Part shown: in pieces, positions 35,684-44,471 of the stretch
How the letters are laid out: each line of letters begins with the position of its first letter
Numbering within the stretch: the first letter of the stretch is position 1
Program-made: the position numbers and the translations under genes
The notes under the pieces: model-generated
What the model was told of the DNA's origin: nothing
What the model saw: the letters and a program-made list of their open reading frames with translations, nothing else
Database searches by the model: none
Assembly (NCBI RefSeq): GCF_006152145.1
Contig: NZ_VDFV01000001.1
Coordinates: 62,001-126,000 of the forward strand
Direction: 5' to 3'
DNA from: Rubellimicrobium roseum
GTDB taxonomy: Bacteria; Pseudomonadota; Alphaproteobacteria; Rhodobacterales; Rhodobacteraceae
DNA: 64,000 nt

Positions 35684-35917
35684 ATGGTCACCATCGAGCA
35701 CGACTTCGACGCCACCGTCATCACCCTGGTGGACGACGGCCCCGCCCCCCTCCAGGAGGACGTGGCCATCAACCTCTTCGAGGACTGCATCACCGTCGAG
35801 CAGTACGACGAGCGCCGGGACGAGGTGGTGAAGGTCACCTTCTCCCTCGCCCAGATCCGCGACCTTCGCGCGGCCCTGGACCTGCCCGAGGGCATCTACA
35901 AGGTGCGCAGCCTCTAG
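35684..35917 (+). CDS. Small conserved-looking acidic protein, function unknown
   Basis: A 77-aa protein (MVTIEHDFDATVITLVDDG at the start, EGIYKVRSL at the end) with alternating strands and one helix (SLAQIRDLRAALD). Codon use is like the neighbours. I do not recognise a family. Its stop overlaps the stop of the convergent GMC oxidoreductase gene. Confidence 0.55.
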   Translation: MVTIEHDFDATVITLVDDGPAPLQEDVAINLFEDCITVEQYDERRDEVVKVTFSLAQIRDLRAALDLPEGIYKVRSL

Positions 35918-37530
35918 GCCCCCGCCCGCAGGAAGCCGCCCGCCCGCCAGCCCATCAGGATGGCGGGGGCGTTGGTGTTGCCGCCGGGCAGCGTCGGAAA
36001 GGCGCTGGCGTCCGCGACGCGCAGCCCCTCCATCCCGTGCACCCGCAGGCGGGCGTCCACCACGCTCGTCCGGGGATCGGGGCCCATCCGCGCCGTGCAG
36101 GACGGGTGGTAGACGGTACCCGACCGCGCCCGCAGGTCGTGGACCAGCGCCTCGTCCGACCGGACCTCGGGGCCGGGGCGCAGCTCCTCGGCCGCGACCT
36201 CCGCGAAGGGCGGCTGCGCGGCGATTCTCCGCAGCATCTTCACCGCCGCCAGCATCTCGGCCACGTCCTCGGGCGTCGAATAGGCGTTGGCGACGATCCG
36301 GGGCGGCGCAAAGGGATCGGGCGAGCGCAACCCGATCTCGCCCCGGCTGGTGGGCCGGCAGTTCGACAGCCCCAGCGACATCCCCGGGAACGGGTCGGGG
36401 TTCAGCACCGGCCGCTCGCCCTCGCGCGGGATCAGCGTGCTGAACGCCTGCATGTAGAGCTGCATGTTGGGCCGGTTGCGACCCGGATCGGTGCGGAAGA
36501 ACCCGCCCCCGTGATTGATCGACAGCGACAGCGGCCCGCGCCCGGTCAGCAGCCATCGCGCGCCCGCGAAGGCCTTGCCCCACCAGGGCCGCAGCACGTC
36601 GTTGTAGGTGGGCTCCTTCATCCGCCAGGTGTAGTTGATGCCCTGGTGGTCGCAGAGATGCCGCCCCACATTGGGATTGTCCAGCGCCACGGGCAGGCCC
36701 AGCCCCTGCAGCGCCGCCCCGTCCCCGATCCCCGACAGCATCAGGAGTTGCGGCGTCCCCACCGCGCCCGCCGACAGCACCACCTCGCGCGCGGCCCGCA
36801 GCTCCTGGCGCCGACCCTTGAGGAACACCTCCACCCCCACCGCCCGGCGGCCCTCCAGCAGGACGCGCGTGACCGGCGCCCCCGTCACGACCTCGACCTG
36901 CCCCCGCCGCTGCGCGGGCCGCAGGAAGGCGCGCGCCGCGCTGTTCCGGCGCCCGCCCCGGATCGTCATCTGGTAAAGCCCCGCCCCCTCCTGCGTGGCG
37001 CCGTTGAAGTCGGGGTTGAAGGGCAGCCCGGCCATCTCGCAGGCCTTCAGCGCCCGCCGGATCAGCGGATGCACGTCCCGCGTCCCCGCGCTCACGTGCA
37101 AGGGCCCGCCCGTGCCGCGCCACTCGTCTGCGCCCGCCTCGTTGTCCTCCAGCGCGCGGAAGTCGGGCCGCACGTCCTCCCAGCCCCATCCGGGGTTCCC
37201 GGCCGCCTTCCAGTCGTCGTAGTCCGACGGATGCCCCCGGACCCAGACCATCGCGTTGATCGAGGACGACCCGCCCAGCAGCTTCCCCCGAGGCCAGTGG
37301 TCGGCCACGCCGTTCAGGCCCGGATCGGGCTCGGTGCGAAAGCACCAGTTCACGCGGGGGTCGTGGAAGAGCTTGCCGTAGCCCAAGGGCATCTGCACGA
37401 AGAGCCGCCGGTCGTGCCTGCCCGCCTCGATCACCAGAACCCGAAGGCCCGGGTCCTCGCTCAGCCGGTAGGCCAGCGCGCAGCCCGCCGAGCCCGCGCC
37501 CACGATGATGATGTCCCAGGTCCCGTCCAT
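35914..37530 (-). CDS. GMC-family FAD oxidoreductase, choline dehydrogenase-like
   Basis: The 538-aa flavoprotein has the N-terminal FAD motif [16 protein letters not shown], the GMC signature [18 protein letters not shown] and the second signature [17 protein letters not shown]. The active-site His is in [10 protein letters not shown] and the Asn in GGNTNAPAI. The closest named relatives are choline and alcohol dehydrogenases. No bet genes are nearby, so the alcohol oxidised is unknown. Confidence 0.88.
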   Translation of the reverse strand: MDGTWDIIIVGAGSAGCALAYRLSEDPGLRVLVIEAGRHDRRLFVQMPLGYGKLFHDPRVNWCFRTEPDPGLNGVADHWPRGKLLGGSSSINAMVWVRGHPSDYDDWKAAGNPGWGWEDVRPDFRALEDNEAGADEWRGTGGPLHVSAGTRDVHPLIRRALKACEMAGLPFNPDFNGATQEGAGLYQMTIRGGRRNSAARAFLRPAQRRGQVEVVTGAPVTRVLLEGRRAVGVEVFLKGRRQELRAAREVVLSAGAVGTPQLLMLSGIGDGAALQGLGLPVALDNPNVGRHLCDHQGINYTWRMKEPTYNDVLRPWWGKAFAGARWLLTGRGPLSLSINHGGGFFRTDPGRNRPNMQLYMQAFSTLIPREGERPVLNPDPFPGMSLGLSNCRPTSRGEIGLRSPDPFAPPRIVANAYSTPEDVAEMLAAVKMLRRIAAQPPFAEVAAEELRPGPEVRSDEALVHDLRARSGTVYHPSCTARMGPDPRTSVVDARLRVHGMEGLRVADASAFPTLPGGNTNAPAILMGWRAGGFLRAGA

Positions 37531-37597
37531 GCCCCCTGCCTAGCGCCCGGCCGGGGGCCGGGACGCCACAGGGGCGACATGCCGTGTCGCCTTCGTC

Positions 37598-38296
37598 TCA
37601 GCCCAGAAGGCCGGAGACGGGGGGCCGCTCGATCAGCTCCGACAGGGGCTCCTCCCACCAGCGGCTGTTCTCCAGCCGCGCGATGGTCTCGTCGTCCAGC
37701 CGCTTGCGGAGGGGCCGCGCCGGCACCCCCGCCACGATCGTGTAGGGCGCCACGTCCTTCGTGACCACCGCCCCGGCCGCGATCACCGCGCCGTTGCCGA
37801 TGCGCTTGCAGCCGCTCAGGATGGTGACCCGGTCGCCGATCCAGACGTCGTGGCCGATGGTCAGCGGGTTGTCCGCATCGGCGGGGATGGTGTCGCGGGA
37901 CAGGAAGCCCAGGCGGCTGTTGTAGAAGAACGGATGCAGCACCGGCCGGTCGGTCGGATGGTCGCGTCGGCGCACCACGAGCTGCGCCCCCACCGAGCAG
38001 TAGCCGCCCACCACCGTCCCCGGCGGCAGCACGCCGGGCTCCAGAATGGCGCCATAGCTGTAGCGGCCGACCTCGACCCCGTGGCGCTCGCGCAGGATCT
38101 CGCGCCAGGTGGCCGAATACATGCCCCCGCCTTCCAGCCGCTCGCAGAGCCGCCGCGTCAGGCGCCGCATCCGCCGGACCCTGTAAAGCCGCAGGAGCAG
38201 CGGACCGAGCGGGCTGCGGCTGCGCGCATCGCGCGCGCGGGCCCTGTCCGGCGCGTCGGCCTGCCAGGCGACGGCCTCCGGGGACCTGGGGACCAT
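37598..38296 (-). CDS. Hexapeptide-repeat acetyltransferase (XAT/CatB-like)
   Basis: This 232-aa left-handed beta-helix enzyme has the repeated hexapeptides GRYSYGAILEPG, GTVVGGYCSVGA, IGHDVWIGDRVTI and IGNGAVIAAGAVVTKDVAPYTIVAGVPAR. The catalytic His lies in RRDHPTD, as in the xenobiotic acetyltransferases. Natural acceptors could be sugars of surface polysaccharides. Two starts are plausible: this one has AGGAGG five bases upstream. The other, at 38512, has GGAGGA but adds a 72-residue Pro/Ala-rich extension without similarity. I prefer the short form. Confidence 0.8.
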   Translation of the reverse strand: MVPRSPEAVAWQADAPDRARARDARSRSPLGPLLLRLYRVRRMRRLTRRLCERLEGGGMYSATWREILRERHGVEVGRYSYGAILEPGVLPPGTVVGGYCSVGAQLVVRRRDHPTDRPVLHPFFYNSRLGFLSRDTIPADADNPLTIGHDVWIGDRVTILSGCKRIGNGAVIAAGAVVTKDVAPYTIVAGVPARPLRKRLDDETIARLENSRWWEEPLSELIERPPVSGLLG

Positions 38297-38729
38297 GTCG
38301 CCTCCTGTCTCAACCGAACCGGGCTCCATCGCCGGCCGGACCTCCGCGGCCGGAGCGATCAGGTCGCCATCAAGGCTCGCCAGATCGGCCCGGCGAGGGT
38401 TCGCCGGGGCCGGGCGGCCCGAAGTTCCTGCCCGAGGTCCGGGAACCCAGGGGGGGTCCTCGGTCAGCGAGTCGACGGGGGCCGGTCTCGCCTGGCCCCG
38501 ACGCAGGTTCATGCCCGTCCTCCATCCTCGCCGAACCAACTCCAATGGAACACGATCCGGTTTCAAGTCGACCCTATATGACCCGAGGTCATCGGCGGCG
38601 GTTGTCCGATTCCGCCCACGGCCAGCGGCGACTCCCTGCCGACGCCCGGACGCGACCGGCGGCCGGCCGCCGCTGGCATCGGCGGCGTCGAACGCCTAAC
38701 TAGCCGGGACGCCACCCGAAGGACACTTC
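38297..38729. other. 433-bp intergenic region before the nitroreductase gene
   Basis: The region lies between the divergent acetyltransferase and nitroreductase genes. It contains the alternative start of the acetyltransferase at 38512, a perfect palindrome at 38578-38592 and two GANTC sites near 38610-38640. I see no RNA gene. It is slightly less GC-rich than its surroundings around 38520-38600, where promoters for both genes would fit. Confidence 0.5.
38578..38592. promoter_or_regulatory. Perfect 15-bp palindrome in divergent gap
   Basis: ATGACC-CGA-GGTCAT has 6-bp arms. It lies 282 bp upstream of the acetyltransferase start and 138 bp upstream of the nitroreductase start, in the AT-richer part of the gap. 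An operator for a dimeric regulator is plausible. No named site matches. Confidence 0.4.
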
Positions 38730-39308
38730 ATGCCCGACCCGACCTCCGCCGCGCTCGACTTCCTCCTCACGCGCCGCTCGCGTCCCGCGCGGACCCTGGG
38801 CCTGCCCGTCCCCGCGCCCGAGGAGCTGGCGCGCCTTCTCACCGCCGCGACGCGCGTGCCCGATCACGGCAAGCTCGAACCCTGGCGCTTCCTCGTCCTC
38901 ACGCGGCCCGCCACCGACCGCCTCGCCCGGCTGGTCGAGGAGATCGGCCCGAACCTCGGAATCGAGCCCGAGAAGATCGCCAAGGCCGCCTCGCAGTATG
39001 CCATGGCCGACCTCGCCGTGGTCGTCGTGCAGGTCCCCCGCCCCACCGAGAAGGTCCCCGCGATCGAGCAGACCTATTCGACCGGCGCCGTCTGCCTCCA
39101 GCTCCTGAACGCCGCCATCGCCTCGGGCTGGGGCGCCAACTGGCTCACCGGCTGGCCCGTCTACAACGAGACCTTCCGGCGCGAGGGGCTGGGCCTGTCC
39201 GAGGACGAGCGCGTGGCCGGCGTCATCCACATCGGAACGCCCAAGGCCGACACGCCCGACCGCCCGCGCCCCGACCTCGCGCGGCTCGTCACCTGGGTCG
39301 AGACGTGA
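38730..39308 (+). CDS. Nitroreductase family protein, YdjA-like
   Basis: The 192-aa FMN-dependent oxidoreductase has the N-terminal FLLTRRSRPARTLG (FMN phosphate-binding RRS), ATRVPDHGKLEPWRFLV and the C-terminal WLTGWPVYNE and HIGTPKADTPDRPRPD. This short form is typical of YdjA-type nitroreductases. The physiological substrate is unknown. The stop overlaps the next start (GTGA), so it is coupled to the EI24 gene. Confidence 0.88.
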   Translation: MPDPTSAALDFLLTRRSRPARTLGLPVPAPEELARLLTAATRVPDHGKLEPWRFLVLTRPATDRLARLVEEIGPNLGIEPEKIAKAASQYAMADLAVVVVQVPRPTEKVPAIEQTYSTGAVCLQLLNAAIASGWGANWLTGWPVYNETFRREGLGLSEDERVAGVIHIGTPKADTPDRPRPDLARLVTWVET

Positions 39309-40000
39309 TCCGCGACGTCGCCCTCGCGCTGGGGCAGATGCCCGACCCGCGCTTCCGCCGGGTCGTGCGGCGCGGCGTGGGCCTGTCGCTCCTGCTGCTG
39401 GCGGCCACGGCGGGGGCGCTGCTGTGGCTGCTCGCCTGGGCGCTGCCTGACGTGGTGACGCTCCCCTGGCTGGGCCCCGTCGCCTGGCTCGACAGCCTCG
39501 CGAGCTGGGCGGCCGTGCCGGTCCTCCTGGTGCTGTCGGTGCTCCTGATGGTCCCCGTCGCCTCGGCCATGACCTCGCTCTTCCTCGACGAGGTGGCCGA
39601 GGCCGTCGAGGACCGCCACTACCCGGGCCTGCCCCGCGTGCGCCCGCAGGGCTGGGGCGAGGCGCTGCGCGAGGCCGGCTCTGCCTTTGGCGTGGTGCTG
39701 CTCGCCAACGCGCTGGCGCTGGTAGCCTACCTGCTCCTCGCGCCGCTCGCGCCGCTGATCTTCGTGATCCTCAACGGCTACCTGCTCGGGCGCGAATACT
39801 TCTTGGTGGCCGCGCTGCGCCGCCACGACCGGGCCGAGGCCAAGCGCCTCCTGCGCGCCAACCTGGGCCGCGTCTGGCTGTCGGGCGCGCTCATGGCGCT
39901 GCCGCTCCTGATCCCGGTGGTGAACCTTCTGGTGCCGACGCTCGGCGCGGCGGCCTTCACGCATCTCTACCACCGGGTCCGGCGGGCTCAGTCCGCCTGA
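39305..40000 (+). CDS. EI24/CysZ-family membrane protein
   Basis: The 231-aa protein starts at GTG and has about four to five membrane segments. The central motif SLFLDEVAEAVEDRHYPGLP and the end GREYFLVAALRRHDRAEAKRLL match the EI24 domain family (PF07264), which includes the sulfate permease CysZ. Whether this one moves sulfate is not shown, although a sulfate activation gene exists at 61 kb. It overlaps the convergent DUF1467 gene by 13 bp. Confidence 0.82.
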   Translation: MIRDVALALGQMPDPRFRRVVRRGVGLSLLLLAATAGALLWLLAWALPDVVTLPWLGPVAWLDSLASWAAVPVLLVLSVLLMVPVASAMTSLFLDEVAEAVEDRHYPGLPRVRPQGWGEALREAGSAFGVVLLANALALVAYLLLAPLAPLIFVILNGYLLGREYFLVAALRRHDRAEAKRLLRANLGRVWLSGALMALPLLIPVVNLLVPTLGAAAFTHLYHRVRRAQSA

Positions 40001-40269
40001 ACCGGGGCCATCCGCCCGAACCAGTCGAGGTCGCGCACGCCCCAGGGCCCCCAGACGATCACGGCGGCCATCGCGGCCCAGAGCGCGGTGGCCCAGATCG
40101 TCGTGATGACCGCCTTGCGCTTCAGCTGCGGGTCATGGGGCGACGAGGCATGGGTCCCCGGCACCACCTCGCCCGCCTCGCCCTGCGTGACCATCCGCAG
40201 CGGCAGGACCACGAAGAACACCATGAACCAGGTGACGGAATAGAGGACGATGGCGGCGGTGACGGTCAT
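39988..40269 (-). CDS. DUF1467 family membrane protein
   Basis: The 93-aa protein has two membrane segments (ILYSVTWFMVFFVVLPLRM near the N-terminus and ATALWAAMAAVIVWGPWG). Between them is the conserved EVVPGTHASSPHDPQLKRKAV stretch typical of DUF1467. The family lies beside methylmalonyl-CoA epimerase in many Rhodobacteraceae (recalled); the function is unknown. Confidence 0.85.
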   Translation of the reverse strand: MTVTAAIVLYSVTWFMVFFVVLPLRMVTQGEAGEVVPGTHASSPHDPQLKRKAVITTIWATALWAAMAAVIVWGPWGVRDLDWFGRMAPVQAD

Positions 40270-40345
40270 GCGGGGGCGCTCCTTGGGCTTGCCCGGCACA
40301 TAGGCCCTCGCGCGCGCCGCTCCAAGACGCCGCGGCGCCGCAGGC

Positions 40346-40750
40346 TCAGACCTGCTCCAGCTCGATCAGCGTGCCGTTGAAGTCCTTGGGATGCAGGAAC
40401 AGCACCGGCTTGCCATGCGCGCCGACCTTGGGCTCCCCGCCCCCCAGCACCCGCGCGCCGCTCGCCACCAGCCGGTCCCGCGCCGCCAGCAGGTCCTCGA
40501 CCTCGTAGCAGACATGGTGGATGCCGCCCGCCGCGTTCCTGCCCAGGAAGCCCTCCACGGGGCTCCCCTCGCCCAGGGGCTCCAGCAGCTCCACCTTGGT
40601 GTTGGGCAGCGTCACGAAGACGACCCGCACCCCGTGCTCAGGCAGGTCCTGGGGCGGGCCGACCTCGGCCCCCAGCGCGTCGCGGTAGCGGGCCACGGCC
40701 TCGGGGAGGTCGGGCACGACGATGGCCACATGGTTCAGACGTCCGATCAT
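40346..40750 (-). CDS. mce: Methylmalonyl-CoA epimerase
   Basis: The 134-aa VOC-fold enzyme interconverts (2R)- and (2S)-methylmalonyl-CoA before the B12 mutase. Typical segments are IGRLNHVAIVVPDLPEAVARYRD (first metal His), VELLEPLG, GIHHVCYEVEDL (second His) and HPKDFNGTLIELEQ (metal Glu). The start MIGRLNH was chosen over a longer frame by family length. It pairs functionally with meaB at 12.1 kb. Confidence 0.93.
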   Translation of the reverse strand: MIGRLNHVAIVVPDLPEAVARYRDALGAEVGPPQDLPEHGVRVVFVTLPNTKVELLEPLGEGSPVEGFLGRNAAGGIHHVCYEVEDLLAARDRLVASGARVLGGGEPKVGAHGKPVLFLHPKDFNGTLIELEQV

Positions 40751-40796
40751 GCCGCCCTTGTCGCGCGCGAAAAAATCCAAGGCAAGCGCGGCGTGA

Positions 40797-40827
40797 TTAA
40801 CGCCCTGTTCACCCATCTGCGCGAATC
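40797..40827 (+). promoter_or_regulatory. TTAAC and GAATC elements upstream of the response regulator
   Basis: TTAAC (40797-40801, within GATTAACG) and a GANTC site (GAATC, 40823-40827) lie 28-58 bp upstream of the response-regulator start at 40855. The combination of a CtrA half-site type element and a CcrM site is also seen in the EAL promoter and in the three-copy module. Confidence 0.35.
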
Positions 40828-40854
40828 TCGCGAATGGACAGATCAGGGATCACC

Positions 40855-41523
40855 ATGGGCAGCCTCGACGACCTCCTCCCGCTCGCGACCCCCACGGCCG
40901 ACCAGCCGCTCGCCGGCCTCACCCTCCTTCTGGTGGAGGACAGCCGCCTCGCCTCCGAAGGGATGCGCCTCCTCTGCCGTCGTTCGGGGGCGCGGCTGCG
41001 ACGGGCCGATTCGCTGGCGGCGGCCGAACGCCACCTGCGCGGCTACCGGCCCGACGCGGCGATGGTGGACCTCCACCTCCCCGACGGCTCCGGGCTCGAC
41101 CTGCTCGCGCGCCTTGCCGCCGCGCGCCCGCGCCTCGACGTGCTGGTCGCGCTGACCGGCGACCCCGACTCGGCCGACGCCGCCCTCGCCGCCGGCGCTG
41201 ACGCGGTCCTCCTCAAGCCGCTGGGCCTCGCCGCCTTCCAGTCGGCGCTGCTGGCCCACCTGCCCGCCCACCGCCAGCCACCCGCCCGCCGCCCCGTTCC
41301 CGCGGCCGAGCCCTCCCCCGACCCCCGCGCCCTGCGCGAGGATCTGGAGCACGCGGCCGCCCTCCTGGGCCAGGACCCCGCGCCCTTCGACTACGTCAGG
41401 CGCTTCGTCACGGGCGTGGCTCGCAGCGCCGGAGACCGCGCGCTCGCGCAGGCGGCGCACCTGGGCGCGCGCCCGCTCGCGCAGGCGCTCCACGACCGGC
41501 TCTCACGGCCCGCCGCGCTCTAG
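40855..41523 (+). CDS. Single-domain-like response regulator with short C-terminal extension
   Basis: The 222-aa protein has one intact REC domain: LLLVEDSRLASEGM (acidic pair), acceptor Asp in AMVDLHLPDGSG, the Thr switch in VALTGDPDS and Lys in VLLKPLGLA. It is followed by a Pro-rich linker and a short helical C-terminus (about 160-222) with no DNA-binding or enzyme motif I can name. No histidine kinase is adjacent. The start follows AGGGA; an ATG 21 bp earlier lacks one. Confidence 0.82.
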   Translation: MGSLDDLLPLATPTADQPLAGLTLLLVEDSRLASEGMRLLCRRSGARLRRADSLAAAERHLRGYRPDAAMVDLHLPDGSGLDLLARLAAARPRLDVLVALTGDPDSADAALAAGADAVLLKPLGLAAFQSALLAHLPAHRQPPARRPVPAAEPSPDPRALREDLEHAAALLGQDPAPFDYVRRFVTGVARSAGDRALAQAAHLGARPLAQALHDRLSRPAAL

Positions 41524-42236
41524 AGGCTCGGGTCCCGCTGCACGAGCACCCCGGCCGTCAGCGCCGACAGCGCCACCTTCTGCCGCCCGCCCCCGTCGAA
41601 GTTCGCGGGCGCGAGCCACTCGTCGAAGGCCGCCTTCAGCTTGGGCCAGTCCTTGTCGATGGCCGCGAACCACGCGGTGTCGCGGTTGCGGCCCTTCACG
41701 ACCGTCGCCTGCCGGAACACGCCCTCGTAGGACAGCCCCAGCCTTTGCGCCGCCCGGCGACTGGGCGCATTCAGCGCGTCGCACTTCCATTCGTAGCGCC
41801 GGTAGCCCGCCCCGAAGGCCCAGCCCATCATCAGCGCCATCGCCTCGGTAGCGGCGGGCGTCTGCTGCAACGCAGGCGACAGGTTGATGTGCCCCACCTC
41901 GATCGACCCCGCTTCGGGCGCGATCCGCAGGAAGCTCGCCACGCCACCCGCCCGGCCCGTGTCGAGGTCCCGGATGGCGTAGAAGAACGGATCGCTCCCC
42001 TTCGCCACGCCCTCGGCCCAGGTCATCCACTCGGCTTCCGACGGGAACGGCCCATAGGGCAGGTAATCCCAGATCGCGTCCGAGGCGCGGTTGGCCGCGT
42101 GGACCTGCGGCCCGTGCCGGACCGGATCGAGCCGTTCGAGCCGCACCCGATGCCCGTCCATCACCTCCGGCCCCGGCCGGGGCGGCGGGGTCCAGTTCGG
42201 GACGGGGTCGCCGAATCGGCGGGGTTGGGCGGTCAT
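41520..42236 (-). CDS. GNAT N-acetyltransferase, RimJ/RimL type
   Basis: The 238-aa protein has the Acetyltransf_3 layout: DGHRVRLERLDPVRHGPQ, YAIRDLDTGRAGGVASFLRI, EVGHINLSPALQQTPAATEAMALMM and YRRYEWKCDALNAPSRRAAQRLG, then YEGVFRQATVVKGRNRDTAWFAA. This group includes ribosomal-protein and small-molecule acetylases. The start is chosen at MTAQPRRFGDPVPNW. Copy B of the three-copy module lies 71 bp upstream. Confidence 0.88.
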   Translation of the reverse strand: MTAQPRRFGDPVPNWTPPPRPGPEVMDGHRVRLERLDPVRHGPQVHAANRASDAIWDYLPYGPFPSEAEWMTWAEGVAKGSDPFFYAIRDLDTGRAGGVASFLRIAPEAGSIEVGHINLSPALQQTPAATEAMALMMGWAFGAGYRRYEWKCDALNAPSRRAAQRLGLSYEGVFRQATVVKGRNRDTAWFAAIDKDWPKLKAAFDEWLAPANFDGGGRQKVALSALTAGVLVQRDPSL

Positions 42237-42306
42237 GGGGGCCTCGGGAATGGCGTGCTCGCCCGCACCATCCCCATGCGCGGCCCGGAGGCAAGGCCCA
42301 CCGCGG

Positions 42307-42381
42307 GGGTGTTGCGCGAATCGGGGGAGGACCGTTCGGTGGTCGAAGAACTCGTTAACTCCGCCCGGCATCCTGTCCTTC
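42307..42381 (+). repeat. Three-copy intergenic module, copy B
   Basis: Shares with copies A and C the blocks GGTGTTGCGCGAA, CCGTTCGG and TTAAC at 15-bp spacing, and CATCCT. A GANTC site (GAATC, 42318-42322) lies inside the first block, as in copy C. The stretch from CCGTTCGG to TTAAC is nearly the same as in copy A (CCGTTCGGTGGTCGAAG). Downstream, GAAGGACCC and an ATG at 42406 open a short reading frame; upstream is the divergent GNAT gene. Confidence 0.7.
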
Positions 42382-42405
42382 GACACGACCCGAAGGACCC
42401 GCCCG

Positions 42406-42549
42406 ATGCCCCGCGACGACCTCTCCTGGATGGAAGCCTACGGCTGCGACGCCGAGTTCCTCCTCGCCGTCCGCCGTTGCGGACGGCGCCAGCGCCTCAC
42501 GCAGGCCCTCGCGCACTACCCCGACGAGGAGCGCCAGGCCTGGGAGGTC
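42406..42549 (+). pseudogene. Possible truncated small gene downstream of module copy B
   Basis: A frame opens at ATG 42406 with GAAGGA upstream and neighbour-like GC-rich third positions (MPRDDLSWMEAYGCDAEFLL, then AVRRCGRRQRLTQALAHYPD). It has no stop codon before it runs into the antisense of aspS. I read this as the start of a small gene that lost its 3' end when joined to aspS, or as a chance frame. No family recognised. Confidence 0.3.
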
Positions 42550-44331
42550 CTACTTGGTCTCCGCGACGACCCGCAGCCCCAGTTCGCGCAGTTGCGCGGG
42601 CGTGGGCTCGGAGGGCGCGCCCATGAGCAGGTCCTCGGCCCGCTGGTTCATCGGGAAGAGGATGACCTCGCGGATGTTCTGCTCGTCGGCCAGCAGCATG
42701 ACCATCCGGTCGATGCCCGCCGCGCAGCCGCCGTGCGGAGGGGCGCCATAGCGGAAGGCGTTGACCATGCCGCCGAACCGCTTCTCGACCTCCTCGGGCG
42801 GGTATCCCGCGATCTCGAAGGCCCGGAACATGATGTCCGGCCGGTGGTTGCGGATGCCGCCCGAGATCAGCTCGTAGCCGTTGCAGGCGAGATCGTACTG
42901 GTAGGCGACGACCTGCAAGGGATCGCCGTTGAGCGCCTCCAGCCCCCCCTGCGGCATGGAGAAGGGGTTGTGCGAGAAGTCGATCTTCCCGTCGTCGGTC
43001 TTCTCGTACATCGGGAAGTCGACGATCCAGCAGAAGGCGAAGCGGTCCTTGTCGGTGAGCCCCAGCTCGTCCCCGATGACGGTCCGCGCGCGCCCCGCGA
43101 TCTTCTCGAAGGTGTCGGGCTTGCCGCCGAGGAAGAACGCCGCATCGCCGAGCCCGAGGCCCAGTTGCTCCCGGATGGCCTCCGTCCGCTCGGGACCCAG
43201 AGCCTTGGCGATGGGGCCGGCCGCTTCCGTGCCCGTCCCGCCCTCGGCCTCGCGCCAGAAGATGTAGCCCATCCCCGGCAGCCCTTCCTTCTGCGCCCAG
43301 GCGTTCATGCGGTCCGCGAACTTGCGCGACCCGCCCTTGGGCGCGGGGATGGCGCGGACCTCGGTCCCCTCCTGCTCCAGGAGCTTCGCGAAGATGCCGA
43401 AGCCACCGCCCCGGAAGTGGTCGGAGACGACCTGCATCTTGATCGGGTTGCGCAGGTCCGGCTTGTCGGTGCCGTACCAGAGCGCGGCGTCCCGGTAGGA
43501 GATCAGCGGCCAGTCGGCATCGACCTTGCGGCCCCCGCCGAACTCCTCGAACACGCCCCGGATCACCGGCTGGACGGTGCGGAACACGTCCTCCTGCGTG
43601 ACGAAGCTCATCTCCAGATCAAGCTGGTAGAAATCGGTGGGCGAGCGGTCGGCGCGCGGGTCCTCGTCGCGGAAACAGGGCGCGATCTGGAAGTACTTGT
43701 CGAAGCCCGACACCATCAGGAGTTGCTTGAACTGCTGCGGCGCCTGCGGCAGCGCGTAGAACTTGCCGGGATGGAGCCGCGACGGCACGAGGAAGTCACG
43801 CGCGCCTTCGGGCGAGGACGCGGTGATGATCGGCGTCTGGTACTCGCGGAAGTCCTGGTCCCACATCCGCTGGCGCAGGGACCGCACCACGTCGCTCCGC
43901 AGCGTCATCTTGCGCTGCATCTGCTCGCGCCGCAGGTCGAGGAAGCGGAAGCGCAGCCGCGTCTCCTCCGGGTATTCCTGATCCCCGAACACTTGCAGCG
44001 GCAGCTCCCCGGCGGGACCCAGCACCTCGACCTCGCGCGCGAAGACCTCGATCTCGCCGGTGGCGAGCTTGTGGTTCACGAGGCTCGCGTCCCGCGCCTT
44101 CACCACGCCGTCGATGCGCACGCACCATTCCGACCGCAGCTTCTCCACGTCCTTGAAGGCGGGCGAGTCGGGGTCGGCCAGCACCTGCGTCGTGCCGTAA
44201 TGGTCGCGCAGGTCCACGAAAAGGATGCCCCCGTGGTCGCGCACCCGGTGGACCCAGCCGGCAAGCCGGACATTCTGGCCCACGTCGGAGGCGCGAAGCT
44301 CGGCGCAGGTGTGGGTGCGATAGCGATGCAT
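42550..44331 (-). CDS. aspS: Aspartyl-tRNA synthetase
   Basis: The 593-aa class IIb synthetase has an N-terminal OB-fold anticodon-binding domain ([27 protein letters not shown]), motif 2 [22 protein letters not shown], the bacterial GAD insertion and motif 3 [20 protein letters not shown]. Alphaproteobacterial enzymes of this type often also charge tRNA-Asn; that cannot be read from these motifs alone. The chosen start [12 protein letters not shown] is the usual one. Confidence 0.96.
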   Translation of the reverse strand: MHRYRTHTCAELRASDVGQNVRLAGWVHRVRDHGGILFVDLRDHYGTTQVLADPDSPAFKDVEKLRSEWCVRIDGVVKARDASLVNHKLATGEIEVFAREVEVLGPAGELPLQVFGDQEYPEETRLRFRFLDLRREQMQRKMTLRSDVVRSLRQRMWDQDFREYQTPIITASSPEGARDFLVPSRLHPGKFYALPQAPQQFKQLLMVSGFDKYFQIAPCFRDEDPRADRSPTDFYQLDLEMSFVTQEDVFRTVQPVIRGVFEEFGGGRKVDADWPLISYRDAALWYGTDKPDLRNPIKMQVVSDHFRGGGFGIFAKLLEQEGTEVRAIPAPKGGSRKFADRMNAWAQKEGLPGMGYIFWREAEGGTGTEAAGPIAKALGPERTEAIREQLGLGLGDAAFFLGGKPDTFEKIAGRARTVIGDELGLTDKDRFAFCWIVDFPMYEKTDDGKIDFSHNPFSMPQGGLEALNGDPLQVVAYQYDLACNGYELISGGIRNHRPDIMFRAFEIAGYPPEEVEKRFGGMVNAFRYGAPPHGGCAAGIDRMVMLLADEQNIREVILFPMNQRAEDLLMGAPSEPTPAQLRELGLRVVAETK

Positions 44332-44412
44332 GGGCGGTCCTCCGAAGCGGTCGGGCCGATCCATCGCAAAGGGGCGGGGAAGTCAAGCGGCGCTCTGGCC
44401 CCGAGGTCCCAT

Positions 44413-44463
44413 GCGTATTTGGGCCAAGTTGAGGGGATGCGCTTCAACTTGGCCCAAATACGC
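44413..44463. repeat. Perfect 20-bp inverted repeat between aspS and pabC
   Basis: The arms GCGTATTTGGGCCAAGTTGA (44413-44432) and its exact reverse complement (44444-44463) enclose an 11-bp loop. It fills most of the 140-bp gap upstream of aspS and downstream of pabC on the minus strand. A related arm with 17 of 20 matching bases occurs at 52504-52523. It may terminate pabB-pabC transcription, or be an intergenic repeat of the type common in Rhodobacteraceae. Confidence 0.85.
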
Positions 44464-44471
44464 CGCGACGC

